From contig CALVJY010000017.1 of assembly GCA_944332455.1 (NCBI GenBank), positions 1 to 48,031 of the forward strand: a DNA stretch of 48,031 bases, written 5' to 3'. The position numbers and the translations under genes were made by a program. Of this stretch, positions 1 to 7,148 are shown one piece after another. A model generated the notes under the pieces. That model ran no database searches. It was not told where the DNA came from and was given only the letters and a program-made list of their open reading frames with translations. The first letter of the stretch is position 1. Each line of letters starts with the position of its first letter. This DNA comes from an uncultured Clostridia bacterium (lineage in GTDB: Bacteria > Bacillota > Clostridia > Christensenellales > HGM11417).

Positions 1-96
1 TCTGAAAGCCGATATGTCCGAAAATGGCGGCACGGTAACAACGGATTAAGCCGCCGCAAGCAGGCAAAAGACAAAGACCAAAACGAAAACAACTGA
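1..96 (+). CDS. 3' end of an unidentified gene (frame uncertain)
   Basis: Two forward frames are open from the window edge: frame 1 ends with TGA at 94-96 and gives a Lys/Asn-rich tail, and frame 2 ends with TAA at 47-49. A factor-independent terminator starts 15 bases after the frame 1 stop, which favours frame 1. No family can be named from so short a tail. Confidence 0.25.
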   Translation, partial: SESRYVRKWRHGNNGLSRRKQAKDKDQNENN

Positions 97-110
97 ATAA
101 AAAATTTAAG

Positions 111-143
111 GCGTTCACGCACAAAAGCGTGAGCGCTTTTTTT
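111..143 (+). terminator. Rho-independent terminator
   Basis: Ten-base arms GCGTTCACGC and GCGTGAGCGC (one G:T pair) enclose ACAAAA and are followed by seven T. It closes the transcription unit that enters from the left edge. Confidence 0.8.
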
Positions 144-243
144 ATGCCCTGCGAAAAAAGTCGCATTATAAAAGCCCGCAGTCCTCCCGCGCGAATTTTG
201 GAAATTTTATTGTTTTCAAAATTCAATCGGGAGGACAATTTTT

Positions 244-390
244 TTGCAGACAATCAAGTACATATTTTCGGACGGTACGGCAACGGAGCGCATACGCGCA
301 TATGGGGAATATCGGCAGGCGCAATTCCTTTTACATTTACGACAATCTGAAAAAGGACGAAACGGCAACGCCGCCCGCCGCACCGCCTAA
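244..390 (+). CDS. Possible small protein, 48 aa, TTG start
   Basis: A TTG codon lies nine bases after a strong GGGAGG ribosome site (229-234) and opens 48 codons ending in TAA at 388-390. The N-terminus reads MQTIKYIFSDGTATERIR. This YxFSDGT-type beginning resembles, from memory, the start of small sigma-like proteins carried by clostridial conjugative elements, but the rest is Arg/Ala rich and not recognisable. The surrounding DNA is less GC-rich than most of the window. It could be a remnant of a mobile element or a chance ORF. The tail approaches the spo0A terminator hairpin at 409-425. Confidence 0.3.
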   Translation: MQTIKYIFSDGTATERIRAYGEYRQAQFLLHLRQSEKGRNGNAARRTA

Positions 391-398
391 ACCGGCGG

Positions 399-425
399 CA
401 AAGAAAAAGGCCGCCTGGGGCGGCC
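399..425 (-). terminator. Terminator of spo0A
   Basis: Perfect hairpin GGCCGCC-CCA-GGCGGCC (409-425, read on the minus strand), followed on that strand by TTTTTCTTT. It lies 34 bases after the spo0A stop. Confidence 0.75.
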
Positions 426-459
426 GGAAGAGAGACTTTGCCGGTTGCAAAAGTTCGCT

Positions 460-1206
460 TCAGTTTTTGGAGTAGATCTCCAGCAGCATCTTGTCCGCCA
501 GCAGGGCGATGAACTCGCTGTTGGTGGGCTTTTCGTGGGGGCCGTAGATCTTCAGCCCGAACACGGCGTTGATGTTCTGGATCTTGCCCCGGCACCAGGC
601 CACGTCGATGGCGTGGCGGATGGCGCGCTCCACCCGGCTGGCGGAGGTGCCGCAGCGGGCGGCGATCTCGGGATACAGCCCCTTGGTGATCTGGCTGATG
701 ATGGAGGGTTTCTGCACGGCCAGCTTGATCCCCTCCTTCAGATAGGCATAGCCCTTGATGTTCGCCGGAATGCCCACCGTCAGAAAGACATTGGTCAGCC
801 GCTCGTCCAGAAAGTGGCCCACGTTTTTCTCTTCCCTTTTGGGCTCCTCCTTCCGGGGTTCGACCAGCATCCGGGCGCGCTCGCAGACCAGCTCGGCCCG
901 GACGGGCTTGGACAAAAAGTAGTCTCCTCCCTTGGCCAGCACTTTGGCCATCATCTCCTGCGAACGGATGCCCGAGATCACCAGCGCCTTGGCCGGACAG
1001 CTCTTTTTCATCTCCTCGATGACTTCGATCCCGTCCATGCCCGGCAAAACCAGCTCGGTCACCAGAAGATCGGCGTCCCGGCACTCCCGCAGGGCCTGTA
1101 CCCCGTCGGTCGTCGCCGCCACGTGCCAGCCTCCCTTGGTGAAGGCCTCGATCAGCTGTTGCAGAAAACGTTGGTCTCCGTCCAGAAGAACCACTTTCTG
1201 ATTCAT
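460..1206 (-). CDS. spo0A: Spo0A, sporulation master response regulator, with Glu at the phosphorylation site
   Basis: 248 aa. Residues 1-110 form a CheY-like receiver, 111-130 a charged linker, and 135-248 the Spo0A DNA-binding domain, which is highly conserved (for example GIPANIKGYAYLKEGIK from 145 and the recognition-helix region SASRVERAIRHAI, 188-200). Spo0A normally switches on sporulation genes after phosphorelay transfer to an Asp that precedes the (I/V)MPxxDG loop. Here the sequence is LLVTELVLPGMDG, so the acceptor position is Glu51, encoded GAG. Asp9 and Asp11 at the acidic pocket, Ser78 at the Thr/Ser position and Lys100-Pro101 remain. Glu cannot be phosphorylated like Asp and may mimic the active state (inference). 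The expected upstream partner spoIVB is absent from the window. RBS GGGAGG precedes the ATG. Confidence 0.95.
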   Translation of the reverse strand: MNQKVVLLDGDQRFLQQLIEAFTKGGWHVAATTDGVQALRECRDADLLVTELVLPGMDGIEVIEEMKKSCPAKALVISGIRSQEMMAKVLAKGGDYFLSKPVRAELVCERARMLVEPRKEEPKREEKNVGHFLDERLTNVFLTVGIPANIKGYAYLKEGIKLAVQKPSIISQITKGLYPEIAARCGTSASRVERAIRHAIDVAWCRGKIQNINAVFGLKIYGPHEKPTNSEFIALLADKMLLEIYSKN

Positions 1207-1280
1207 GTTGTTATTTCCTCCCTTAAAAAAAATTCCTCTTAAACAGGCTCGGGCGCAACCCGTTCCTTTCCTTCCTCAAT

Positions 1281-1310
1281 ATTATAGCATATTTGGCCTG
1301 TTGTTGGCAA
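1281..1310 (-). promoter_or_regulatory. Sigma-A type promoter of spo0A
   Basis: On the minus strand: -35 TTGCCA (1305-1310), 18-base spacer, -10 TATAAT (1281-1286) preceded by TGC, an extended -10. It lies about 75 bases before the spo0A start codon. No clear 0A box (TGTCGAA) was seen around it. Confidence 0.75.
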
Positions 1311-1624
1311 CTGTTTTCAGACATGTTTATTCAAAATTTGTAATCATTTTTTCAATAAATTTAAAATATGACATTAATCTTAATTATGATGTCAGAAACA
1401 ACATCGAATTGCGGCGAACGACGGTTCCTTTTCCGTCCCCGGTTCGCCGTACTCCGCCAAAAAGGGCGCGTATGTCCCCATTTTACCAAAAAAGCGCTGT
1501 TGCGGCAAAACCGGCCGCCCGGAACGGACGATTTAGACAAAATTTTCCTCCGTTTCCCATCATTCGTCCCATTTCTCCCGCATATCCGCGGGAAAAAGCC
1601 TTAAAAATACGGGAATGATACCTG
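1311..1624. other. AT-rich intergenic stretch, no gene seen
   Basis: The first ~90 bases are far more AT-rich than the rest of the window. It contains an inverted repeat TGACAT (1369-1374) / ATGTCA (1389-1394) upstream of the spo0A promoter, which could be a regulator site. I see no credible ORF with a ribosome site. Confidence 0.5.
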
Positions 1625-2035
1625 CTGACGCACCCTAAAAAAACGTCCGTTTTAATCTCCGGGACAAAGCTCTGCCGCCGGCTGCCCACCCCCCCTTGAA
1701 CACACCAAACTTTAAAACCTCTGGGACCCTGCCGACAGCTGAGCAATACCCCCCTGAAAAACACCGGACTTTAAAACTTCGGGACAATGCCCTGTTAACG
1801 GCTCCAATATCTCTTGACAAAACGCCGGGCTTTCCCTAGCGACAGTTGAGCAACGCCCCTGAAAAAAACTGAACTTTAAATCTTCGGGGCAGGACCTTGC
1901 TGACGGCTGTACAACATCCCTAAAAAAGCCAGACTTTAAAACCTCTGGGACAATACCCTGCCGACAGTTGAGCAACACCCCCTGAAAAAACTCCGGACTT
2001 TATAGTTTCAGGAACAATACCCTGCCGACGGCCTT
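1625..2035. repeat. Imperfect tandem repeat, period about 60 bp, ~7 units
   Basis: A core like CCGGACTTTAAAACCTCTGG recurs, with TTT(A) anchors near 1651, 1711, 1770, 1831, 1875, 1935 and 1999. Each unit runs on with GGGACAATACCCTGCCGAC and CAGTTGAGCAACACC. One unit is shortened (1831-1875). The core can form a short hairpin (CCGGA with TTCGG). Because the period is near 60, translation gives repeating Pro-Glu-x-Leu-Lys peptides on the minus strand, but those frames lack ribosome sites and break between units, so I treat it as a non-coding minisatellite. Confidence 0.8.
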
Positions 2036-2069
2036 TCGGACGGCTTTCCGCAGAAAAAGGCCCAAACTG

Positions 2070-2104
2070 AAAAAAACACCGCGTGTAGCACGCGATGTTT
2101 TTTT
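2070..2104 (-). terminator. Bidirectional terminator after the sirtuin gene
   Basis: Arms CACCGCGTG and CACGCGATG (one mismatch) around TAG, flanked by seven A on one side and seven T on the other, so it can act on both strands. It lies about 50 bases after the minus-strand sirtuin stop. Confidence 0.75.
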
Positions 2105-2151
2105 CAAAAAACTTTCTGACCTTTGTGGCCGCACCCGCGTCTGCCGAAAAA

Positions 2152-3004
2152 TCAGTCGGCCAGATCGCAGAGAAGGTTCAGATCCTCGGCCAGGCAGAGC
2201 GAGCGGGAGGCGATGGGCTCGGGGGCGTAGGCCAGGTCGCGGTTGACGCAGACATAGCGGGCCTTTGGATTGCGGGCGGTCATCTGCCAGAAGGGATACT
2301 TGATGATGGAGGGGGTGTTCATGCCCACGCCCAGCTCCCAAAACAGCACCTTTTTGTCCCGGTTTTGGGTCAGAAACTGCTCGTAGCGGGCGCAGGCCTC
2401 CCGCCAGCCCTCGTCCTCCACGAAGCGGTCGTCGGCCCGCAGGTTCATGGTCATGGGCCGCCCGCACACCGGGCAGACCGGCAGCAAGACGGATGGGACC
2501 TTCATGTCCCGCTGTTCGGCCGCCATCCTCCGCACGACCGCCTCGTTGTCGTAGGTCTTGTCGTGGCAGGGCAGCGAGCACTGGAACAGGCCGTAGTCGC
2601 CCTGAGTGTAGAACAGCCGCCGCTTGTCGAAGCCGGCGACCTGGAAGCGGTGGCGTTGGTGGTCAGCACAAAACAGTTCTTGTCCCGGACCAGCTTGAGC
2701 AGGGCCAGATAGGGCCGTCCGGCGGGCTGGTCGTAGCGGCCATGACGTACCGCGACCAGAACGCCCAGTACTCCTCGGGGGTCTTGTAGGGATAGAATCC
2801 CCCCGAATACATGTCGTGAAAGCCGTACTTTTGCTCGAAGTCCGCAAAATAGCGGCGGAACCGCTCCCCCGCATAGGTGAACCCGGCCGCCGCCGACAGC
2901 CCGGCGCCCGCGCCGATGACCACGGCCTCGGCCTCGTCCAGCCAGGCCTTCAGCTGTTCGGCTCCGCCCTTTTTCTCGGGCCGGCTCTTTTCAAACTTTT
3001 CCAT
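2152..3004 (-). pseudogene. Class M sirtuin (SirTM-like protein ADP-ribosyltransferase), two frameshifts
   Basis: Read through three frames, the product is a Sir2-fold NAD-binding protein of about 285 aa. The NAD motif GAGAGLSAAAGF is near residue 33 and YSGGFYPYKTPEEYWAFWSR follows. A zinc module has CSLPC and CPVCG, and the C-terminal half has KKVLFWELGVGMNTP. The usual Sir2 catalytic His-Gly is replaced by Gln-Gly (YTQGDYG), as in class M sirtuins, which transfer ADP-ribose to protein rather than deacetylate. The frame is lost near 2738-2743 (before RYDQPAGRPYLALLK) and again near 2648-2656, within TTNATHRFQ, where four bases seem missing. RBS GGGAGG precedes the ATG at 3002-3004. The macrodomain gene just upstream is its usual partner. 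Sequencing error is the main alternative to real decay. Confidence 0.8.
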
Positions 3005-3282
3005 GTCCTGTACCTCCCCCGGCTCCCTGCCGAAGTGTTTTTGTCCGCCCGCTGCCCGGCACAAAGGGCGCTGCTTTCACGGTCCGGCGGGCGCATCAAA
3101 TAAGCTTTCAGTCCGCTGTCAGACAGGGAAAGATTTTTTCAACGCCTGACAACGGCCGATCTTCTGTTTCCGAAAAGCCCTGCGCCGGGTGTGCCCTCTG
3201 TTTCGGCCCCTTCGACGCACCCTGCGTCAGCATCGGCCCTTTTTCCGGCCCCTTCGACGGCCCTGCGCCTCGAAGGCCGCCC

Positions 3283-4053
3283 TCAGGTGCGCTGGGCGGG
3301 CTGGCCCAGCTCCCGCTCGTACAGCGCCCGGTCCTCGTCGGTAAAGACGTTGAAGATCACGCGAAGGCCGCTCTTGTGCCGGCTCAGCCAGTCCCGGACC
3401 GCGGCCACGGCCAGGCGGCAGGCCTGGTCCTTGGGATAGCCGTACACCCCGGTGGACAGGCAGCAAAAGGCCAGCGAGGTCAGCCCCATCTCTCCGGCCC
3501 GGTCCAGACAGGAGCGGTAACAGCTCTCCAGATCCCGCCGGTCCCGCTCGGTCACCCCGCCGAGGACCCTCGGCCCCACGGTGTGGAAGATGAACCGGGA
3601 GGGCAGGTTGTAGGCCCCGGTGACCCGCACCCGGCCGTTGGGCTCCTCTCCGCCCCGCATCAGGGCCTGGCAGTCCAGCCGAACCTGCACCCCTGCGTTG
3701 GAGTGGATGATGTTGTCGATGCAGTTGTGCAGGGGCTGAAAGCACCCCAACAGGGCGGGATTGCAGGCGTTGACGATGGCGTCGGCGTCCAGCCGGGTGA
3801 TGTCCCCCTGCCAGAGCGCCGCCCCCTCCCGGAAACGGAGATCGGAGACTTTTGCCACCCCGCGCGCCCGGGTGCGGGCCGAGAGATATTCGTCCTGCAG
3901 CGGCAGAAAGCCCTCCGGGACCGGCAGCGGGGGCCGGACGTTGCACAGCGCCCGGAAAAAGTCCGGCTTCTCCTCCTCGGAAAGTTCGGGAACTTGCTCT
4001 CCCCGCTCGTCGCATAACATTTTGATCAGGGCGTCCAATCCCGTGTCGTTCAT
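3283..4053 (-). CDS. Zinc-type macrodomain protein (ADP-ribosyl hydrolase)
   Basis: 256 aa. An N-terminal helical part (1-70) is followed by a macrodomain. Markers are GDIT (83-86), VNACNPALLGCFQPLHNCID (94-113) and IIHSNAGVQVRLDCQ, then HTVGP and CCLSTGVYGYP in the C-terminal half. The Cys104/His109/Cys111 cluster is typical of zinc macrodomains found beside SirTM sirtuins. In the described staphylococcal and streptococcal operons the macrodomain removes ADP-ribose placed by SirTM on a lipoylated GcvH-like carrier. No GcvH-like or lipoate ligase gene is nearby here. The RBS is GGAGGA. The gene is intact although its downstream partner is broken. The 278-base gap to the sirtuin gene holds only GC-rich imperfect repeats. 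Confidence 0.88.
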   Translation of the reverse strand: MNDTGLDALIKMLCDERGEQVPELSEEEKPDFFRALCNVRPPLPVPEGFLPLQDEYLSARTRARGVAKVSDLRFREGAALWQGDITRLDADAIVNACNPALLGCFQPLHNCIDNIIHSNAGVQVRLDCQALMRGGEEPNGRVRVTGAYNLPSRFIFHTVGPRVLGGVTERDRRDLESCYRSCLDRAGEMGLTSLAFCCLSTGVYGYPKDQACRLAVAAVRDWLSRHKSGLRVIFNVFTDEDRALYERELGQPAQRT

Positions 4054-4165
4054 CTTTTGATCCTCCTGAAAATCACCGGCCTTGCAACCTTATCTGCCCG
4101 GCTCCTTCCCCTCTCCGCCTGATTTTTTCCAGCCGGCGCGGAAGACCCCGCTTGCGCGGGATCTT

Positions 4166-4265
4166 TCCGAACGGCAGGCAGACAGAAAGCTGCATCAGGA
4201 GATCCGCACCAGACCCGCCGGGAGCATACATCATAGTCGGATTTCTCCGAACGGCAGGCAGACAG
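4166..4265. repeat. 20-bp perfect direct repeat in a gene-free stretch
   Basis: TCCGAACGGCAGGCAGACAG occurs at 4166-4185 and again at 4246-4265, 80 bases apart, with similar flanks (GAAAGCTGCA / GAGAGCCGCA). The gene-free stretch 4054-4437 otherwise shows only GC-rich sequence. Confidence 0.6.
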
Positions 4266-4403
4266 AGAGCCGCACCGTTAACGCGGCAGACGTCTGCGCG
4301 GGAGCGCCGGCGGGGCGACGGATCTGCCGTCATCGTCTGCCGCCGGTGCCGCAGCGCCTCACACAGAAAGCATAAAATTTTACCATGCGCCGCCGGTGCC
4401 GAA

Positions 4404-4428
4404 GGCGGGACCGCGTTGCGGCCCCGCC
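4404..4428 (-). terminator. Hairpin after the MBL-like gene (weak terminator)
   Basis: Nine-base arms GGCGGGGCC / GGTCCCGCC (one G:T pair) with a seven-base loop, 9 bases after the stop at 4438. No T-run follows, so termination is uncertain. Confidence 0.35.
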
Positions 4429-4437
4429 GAAGTCCGG

Positions 4438-5121
4438 TCAGGCAAAGAAGAAGCCCGCCGTCATGTCCAGATAGTTTTCCCCGCTGTAGCCGGGATATTT
4501 TTTCTGCACCTCGGCCTTGAAGGCGGCCCCGTCCTGACAGGAGGCGGCAATGGCCTTCAGGTCGCGCAGATAGGCGATCTTGGTCTCCACGTCCTTGAGG
4601 TCCTCGGGGGTGTAGTGCGAGGTCAGAATGAGGGTGTAGCCCGCCTTCAGATAGCCCTCCAGCTGGGCGATGACGGCGTCGGCGTGGGCCGGCCCGGCCA
4701 CGATGGAGTGGCAGTCGTGCCCCAGCATGTGGGTGTAGACGGCGTTGATCGCCGGGATCTCCACGTCGAAGGCCTCCTCGGTGGGGGTGATGACGAACTC
4801 GATCCCGCAGATGTCGATCCGCCCCCCGCCGATGACGTCGGTGATCTGATGGGGCGCTCCGTCAAAGGCCTCCCCGAAGGCGGACACAAAGCCGTCCTTC
4901 AGATTTTTTCCGCCCCCGCGCAGGCCGTACTCCACCGCGTTTTCGGTGGCGTATTTCTTCACGCCGGGCAGGAAGCTCCCCCCGCACATGTGGTAGGCGA
5001 TCAGCATGGCCTCCACAGAGATCCCGCGCTCGGCGAAGTAGCGCTCCAGCTCGGCGTAGTTGTCGTAAAAGCAGGGGGCCTCCAGGGCGACCGCCTTGCC
5101 CGCCCGCTCAAAGAAAAACAC
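4438..5121 (-). pseudogene. MBL-fold-like protein with damaged 5' end
   Basis: From a GTG at 5119-5121 the frame gives 227 aa starting VFFFERAGKAVALEAPCF. The pattern (LTSHYTPEDLKDVETK near the C-terminus and GHDCHSIVAGPAHAD before it) resembles metallo-beta-lactamase-fold proteins of unknown function. The usual HxHxDH metal site is missing (IAYHMCGGSFLPG instead), so hydrolase activity is doubtful. Homology-like sequence continues upstream in frame (SAAYKTNDFLSDE, and before that RFDDPARTLGAKRVW) but is interrupted by a TAG at 5161-5163. An AAAGGAGG ribosome site near 5235 has no start codon after it. The GTG at 5121 has no ribosome site. I read this as a gene whose start was lost, or an N-terminal nonsense mutation. 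Confidence 0.55.
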
Positions 5122-5241
5122 TTCGTCGCTCAGAAAATCGTTGGTCTTGTAGGCGGCGGACTACCAAACCCTCTTGGCCCCGAGCGTCCGGGCGGGATCA
5201 TCAAAGCGCCTGCCCGACTGTCCGGGCCGGGAGACCTCCTT

Positions 5242-6516
5242 TTAATTTTTCAGGGTCGTGACCGGGACAACATAGACGCCGTCCCGGCGGCGGTAGGCGT
5301 AATCCCCCGTGCCGGTGAGCACCATCAAAAAGGCGGGCGGCTTCATCCGGGTCGTGTCGATCTTCCCCTCCAGCGCCTTCAGCGTCCCGACGCCCTCCTC
5401 GATCAGCCTGTCCCCGCCGAGTTTGATCTCAATCAGGCCATAGGAGCCGTTCCGAAGATGGACCACGGCGTCGCATTCCAGCCCGTCTTTGTCCCGGTAG
5501 TGATAGACTTTTCCGTTGAGCGGCTCGGCATAGACCCGAAGATCCCGCACGGCAAGGGTCTCGAACAACAGGCCGAAGGTGTTCAGATCGTCCATCAGGT
5601 CGTCCGGCCCCAGCCCCAGCGCCGCCGCCGCGATCGAGGGATCGGTGTAGTAGCGGGTATCTGAGGTCCGGATGGCCGTCCGGGAACGCAGATTCGGGTT
5701 CCATGCGGGCATATCCTCGACCACAAAGATCTTTTTGAGCGCATCGATATAGGCGCCGACCGTCTCCTCGCCGAGCGAGCGTTCGTCGTTGGCCCGGACG
5801 TCCTCGCTGATGACGGAGTTGGGGGTCTGCGCCCCCTGCATCCGCGCAAACGAACGCATCAGCCGCTTGACGCGCTCCGGATTTTTCCGGACGTTGTCCG
5901 CGCGGTTGATGTCCGAACGGACGACCCCGTCGTAGTAGTCGACGGCCTGATCCAGGGCGATTTCCTCCCTCATCCCGACCGCCTGCGGCCAGCCGCCGCG
6001 GCAGATGAAAAAGGCCAGTTTTTCCAGGCCGGCGGAAGAGGCGCCCTCCACCTTTTCGGGAGCCGAAAACAACTCCTCCAGGCTGACCTGCCCGGTGCTT
6101 TCGCCCGATTCATACAGACTCATCGTGCGCATCGTCAGCCACGAAAACCGGCCCGTCCCGGAATGTCTGATCTCGTCCGTTTCGGGAGGCACTGCCGATC
6201 CGGTCAGAATGAATTGTCCCGGTCCGCCCCTGTGGTCGGCCTCGAAGCGGATGGCGTCCCACAGCTTCGGCGCAAGCTGCCATTCGTCGATGAGCCGCGG
6301 CGTCTCGCCCTGCAAGAGCCTTTGCGGATCGATCTCCGCCATGGAGAGATTCTGCCTCAGGTTTTTGGGGTCGTTCATGTAGAGGAAACTTTTCGCCGCC
6401 TGTTCGGCGGTGGTCGTTTTCCCGCACCATTTCGGCCCCTCGATCAAAACGGCGCCCTTGCCCTCGAGTTTCCTTTGCAGGATCTGGTCGGCGATCCGTT
6501 TTCTGTACTGTTCCAT
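5242..6516 (-). CDS. AAA ATPase with DUF4143 (PD-D/ExK-like) C-terminus
   Basis: 424 aa from the ATG at 6514-6516. An upstream in-frame ATG at 6573 would overlap the promoter and is rejected. Walker A is GPKWCGKT (about 28-35), Walker B LIDEWQ and sensor FILTGSA. The C-terminal DUF4143 region carries ECDAVVHLRNGSYGLIEIKLG, an E/D...ExK arrangement like a degenerate restriction-nuclease fold. These proteins are common in anaerobic Firmicutes and Bacteroidetes, often as single accessory genes; their cellular role is not settled. It is transcribed alone from a strong promoter that has a five-copy 23-bp repeat just upstream, so it is probably tightly regulated (inference). The gene is intact, unlike its neighbours. 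Confidence 0.9.
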   Translation of the reverse strand: MEQYRKRIADQILQRKLEGKGAVLIEGPKWCGKTTTAEQAAKSFLYMNDPKNLRQNLSMAEIDPQRLLQGETPRLIDEWQLAPKLWDAIRFEADHRGGPGQFILTGSAVPPETDEIRHSGTGRFSWLTMRTMSLYESGESTGQVSLEELFSAPEKVEGASSAGLEKLAFFICRGGWPQAVGMREEIALDQAVDYYDGVVRSDINRADNVRKNPERVKRLMRSFARMQGAQTPNSVISEDVRANDERSLGEETVGAYIDALKKIFVVEDMPAWNPNLRSRTAIRTSDTRYYTDPSIAAAALGLGPDDLMDDLNTFGLLFETLAVRDLRVYAEPLNGKVYHYRDKDGLECDAVVHLRNGSYGLIEIKLGGDRLIEEGVGTLKALEGKIDTTRMKPPAFLMVLTGTGDYAYRRRDGVYVVPVTTLKN

Positions 6517-6544
6517 AGCCTTGCTCCGTTTGGTTTCCCTTCCA

Positions 6545-6573
6545 AGTATAACACAAACAGAGAAGGTTTGCAA
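6545..6573 (-). promoter_or_regulatory. Promoter of the DUF4143 ATPase gene
   Basis: Minus strand: -35 TTGCAA (6568-6573), 17-base spacer, -10 TATACT (6545-6550). The start codon follows about 29 bases later. The 23-bp repeat array begins 8 bases upstream of the -35 box. Confidence 0.75.
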
Positions 6574-6580
6574 GCATTTT

Positions 6581-6695
6581 CCGTCAGTCGGCGAAAAATT
6601 TTTCCGTCAGTTGGCGAAGATTTACTCCGTCAGTTGGCGAAAACCTGATCCGTCAATCGGCGGAGTTTTACTCCGTCAGTCGGCGGGAAGGCCGT
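6581..6695. repeat. Five tandem copies of a 23-bp repeat
   Basis: CCGTCAGTYGGCG starts at exactly 6581, 6604, 6627, 6650 and 6673, each followed by AAA/TTT-rich spacer sequence. The period is exactly 23 bp (about two helical turns), so all copies face the same side of the DNA. Copies vary at a few bases. The array abuts the promoter of the ATPase gene, which suits a protein-binding array rather than a coding repeat. Confidence 0.9.
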
Positions 6696-7148
6696 TCTGA
6701 TCTCCCGATACCCGATCCGCTTTCCCCGAAAAGTCGGAAAGGCCCGGGAGAGAGATTGGTTGGAAACTGAAAGGCCCGGGAAAGGGACCGACGAAGAACG
6801 GAAAAGTCCTCTTGAACCCCCGAAGAACTTATCACTCTCTGGCTTAACCATGTCAAACACCGGCCGCATGGGAAAGCCCGGAAAAGGAAAACTTCTCCCG
6901 GCTTTACAGAGCCGAAACCGCCGGCCGCAGGGCCGCCGAAAAAACTGTCAGCCCTCCGGTTTTACGAAGCCGGCAGATCTGCCGCCGGGAAGGGCGGAAA
7001 AGCAAAGCAGATCCCGGGAAAACCGGGACCTGCCGTTGGTTTTTTTTGATGTTTGGGCCTCTGCCCCGCCATGGGGCGGCCTTGGGGTCATGATCTCCGC
7101 TCCGCCAAAGGGTCAAGGCCCCTGTTTCGGAGCGAAACGCCCTGGGCT
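6696..7148 (-). other. Gene-free stretch with one candidate promoter
   Basis: No convincing ORF. GAAAGGCCCGGGARAG appears twice (about 6739 and 6769). On the minus strand TTGACA (6851-6856), 17 bases and GATAAG (6828-6833) form a possible promoter reading into the 23-bp array. A perfect hairpin GTTTCG-CTC-CGAAAC (7124-7138) lies just after hydA but has no T-run, so the hydrogenase operon has no clear terminator here. Confidence 0.4.

Noticed and set aside
1712..1978. 88-codon minus-strand ORF in the 60-bp repeats
   Set aside because: It lacks a ribosome site and ends where the repeat phase changes; best seen as repeat translation.
5242..6573. Longer start for the DUF4143 ATPase at 6573
   Set aside because: The extra codons cover the -10 and -35 boxes, and the internal ATG at 6516 matches where the ATPase fold begins.
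6581..6695. CRISPR array
   Set aside because: The repeat period is 23 bp with no unique spacers of constant length and no cas genes nearby.
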